Translations under genes and position numbers: made by a program
Notes under the pieces: model-generated
What the model saw: only the letters and a program-made list of their open reading frames with translations
Database searches by the model: none
Told to the model about the DNA's origin: nothing
Shown: positions 63,080-64,000 of the stretch, one piece after another
Position numbering within the stretch: the first letter of the stretch is position 1
Layout of the letters: each line of letters begins with the position of its first letter
Origin: Pedobacter sp. SYSU D00535
GTDB taxonomy: Bacteria; Bacteroidota; Bacteroidia; Sphingobacteriales; Sphingobacteriaceae
Assembly: GCF_017355855.1 (NCBI RefSeq)
Contig: NZ_JAFEWD010000001.1
Coordinates: 248,001 to 312,000, forward strand
DNA length: 64,000 nucleotides
Direction: 5' to 3'

Positions 63080-64000
63080 TTATTTGGAGCTGGACAAGTT
63101 GTTAGCAGGGGGGACAGGTAAAGCCTTTCCATTGACTTTGACGTTTTTAAAACGCAAGCCTTGGACATTGCCCAGCTGAAAATCCGTCGTCTTTAGTTCA
63201 ACATCAACATCTTTCACCAGAATATCCCTGATCTCAGCTTGCGGATGTCCGGTGATCACTCCCATAGATGCGCCTTTTCCCCGCACGTTACTAATGGAGA
63301 TATTACGAACCAGGGCTTTAGGTGCGGGCTGACCCTTCAAATCAAAATACTGTGTCCAGGGAGACACCTTAAAAACATCTCCGCCGTTTTCCATCGTAAT
63401 ATTACTCATCTCGATGTTCTCATATTGCTGAGGGGTGTCGGGACGAAGCTTTAAACGCAACACCGTAGGGCCGCGGGTAATGCAATTCTTCACTTTAACA
63501 TCCCGCACCAGCGTAGCCTCACTGCCAAAGGTCACAATACCACCACCGGCTTCAAACAGGCAGTCGCTGATCAGTATCCGTTCTACCGCTGGACTGTCTT
63601 TATCCTGCATAGCAAAAGGACCTTTCGAACCTTTTAGTGCGATACAATCATCCCCAACAGAGAAAGAACAGCCTTTGATAACAATATCCTGGGAGCTGTC
63701 TACGTCGATCCCGTCCGAGCTTGGTCCCCGATTAGGCGTTTTTCCTGAAGGAGCTTCAAAACGGCAGTTTTCGACGGTGACTTTCTGACAACGGTACAGG
63801 TGCAGATTCCAAAAACCAGAATTCAGGAAGGTAATACCACTAATCTTTACATCCTTTGAGTTTTGTATGAAAGTAAGACGGGGACGTTCTACATCCAGAT
63901 TCTTGGTCCCCTTTACGGCTTCCCGTGTTTCATAAAAGAGCTTATAGAAAGGATGACCGCTGCCATCAAGTGTACCCGAGCCGCTGATTCGAAGGTGATC
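63080..64000 (-). CDS. GH28 polygalacturonase-type protein, N-terminus cut by window edge
   Basis: The frame is open from the right edge to a stop at 63080, giving the C-terminal 307 codons or so of a parallel beta-helix protein. GH28 motifs are present as SSDGIDVDSS, VGDDCIALKGSKG, AGGGIVTFGSEA and LRLKLRPD. Compared with the other GH28 of the window, the His of the GHG motif is missing (GGG here). It should act on galacturonan or rhamnogalacturonan outside the cytoplasm, but the signal peptide lies beyond the window. It probably has its own transcript, ended by the hairpin at 63043-63070. Confidence 0.9.
   Translation of the reverse strand, partial: DHLRISGSGTLDGSGHPFYKLFYETREAVKGTKNLDVERPRLTFIQNSKDVKISGITFLNSGFWNLHLYRCQKVTVENCRFEAPSGKTPNRGPSSDGIDVDSSQDIVIKGCSFSVGDDCIALKGSKGPFAMQDKDSPAVERILISDCLFEAGGGIVTFGSEATLVRDVKVKNCITRGPTVLRLKLRPDTPQQYENIEMSNITMENGGDVFKVSPWTQYFDLKGQPAPKALVRNISISNVRGKGASMGVITGHPQAEIRDILVKDVDVELKTTDFQLGNVQGLRFKNVKVNGKALPVPPANNLSSSK

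Overview
The window looks like chromosomal DNA of a Bacteroidota bacterium, most likely a soil or plant-associated member of the Sphingobacteriaceae (Pedobacter or Mucilaginibacter type). The evidence is a SusC/SusD outer-membrane pair, a DUF5686 protein, many lipoproteins, TAnnTTTG-type promoter -7 boxes with a TTG about 20 bp upstream, absence of strong Shine-Dalgarno sites, and a large set of secreted plant-polysaccharide enzymes. No insertion sequence, prophage, CRISPR array, rRNA gene or replication origin was seen. One tRNA gene (Leu, CAG) is present.

Layout. 1-8.8 kb holds housekeeping and stress genes: a DUF5686 outer-membrane protein cut by the left edge, a CNNM/CBS transporter, a DUF5995 protein, an AraC regulator, an NAD(P)-binding protein, and an ArsR-AHSA1-DoxX-YdeI operon with a visible pair of operators around its promoter. 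9-10.9 kb is a family PL11 rhamnogalacturonan lyase. 11.1-20.8 kb is a nine-gene leftward operon: DeoR regulator, fucose/arabinose-isomerase-like protein, split transketolase, RbsB-like lipoprotein, DUF2291, RbsA, RbsC, and an FGGY kinase. Divergent from it is ribBA. 22.4-30.2 kb carries a susD-susC pair and a DUF5060-type glycoside hydrolase. 30.5-36.5 kb is mixed: cold shock protein, lipase-like lipoprotein, SDR, flavoprotein, metallopeptidase, GldL-like membrane protein and a TRIC channel. 36.8-64 kb mixes more pectin and hemicellulose enzymes (two GH28, two GH43, GH105, GH35, CE15 and an enolase-superfamily acid-sugar enzyme) with a PAS histidine kinase, an RluA-type pseudouridine synthase, a Crp/Fnr regulator, glutamate dehydrogenase, an unusual kinase-fold-like protein and small lipoproteins.

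How the genes may work together. The extracellular and periplasmic enzymes (PL11, GH105, GH28, GH43, GH35, CE15) point to breakdown of pectin, especially the rhamnogalacturonans. The most interesting system is the 11.1-20.8 kb operon. It imports a monosaccharide by an ABC transporter, which is uncommon for this phylum, isomerises it, phosphorylates it and passes it to a dedicated two-subunit transketolase. This matches the logic of the D-apiose isomerase / apulose kinase / apulose-4-phosphate transketolase route known from Actinobacillus. Apiose is a branched pentose of rhamnogalacturonan II, so a pectin-degrading Bacteroidota with this operon would be a sensible but, as far as I know, poorly described case. 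The substrate assignment is inference. The gene order, the kinase substitution at the glycerol-binding site and the operator pair upstream are read directly from the sequence.
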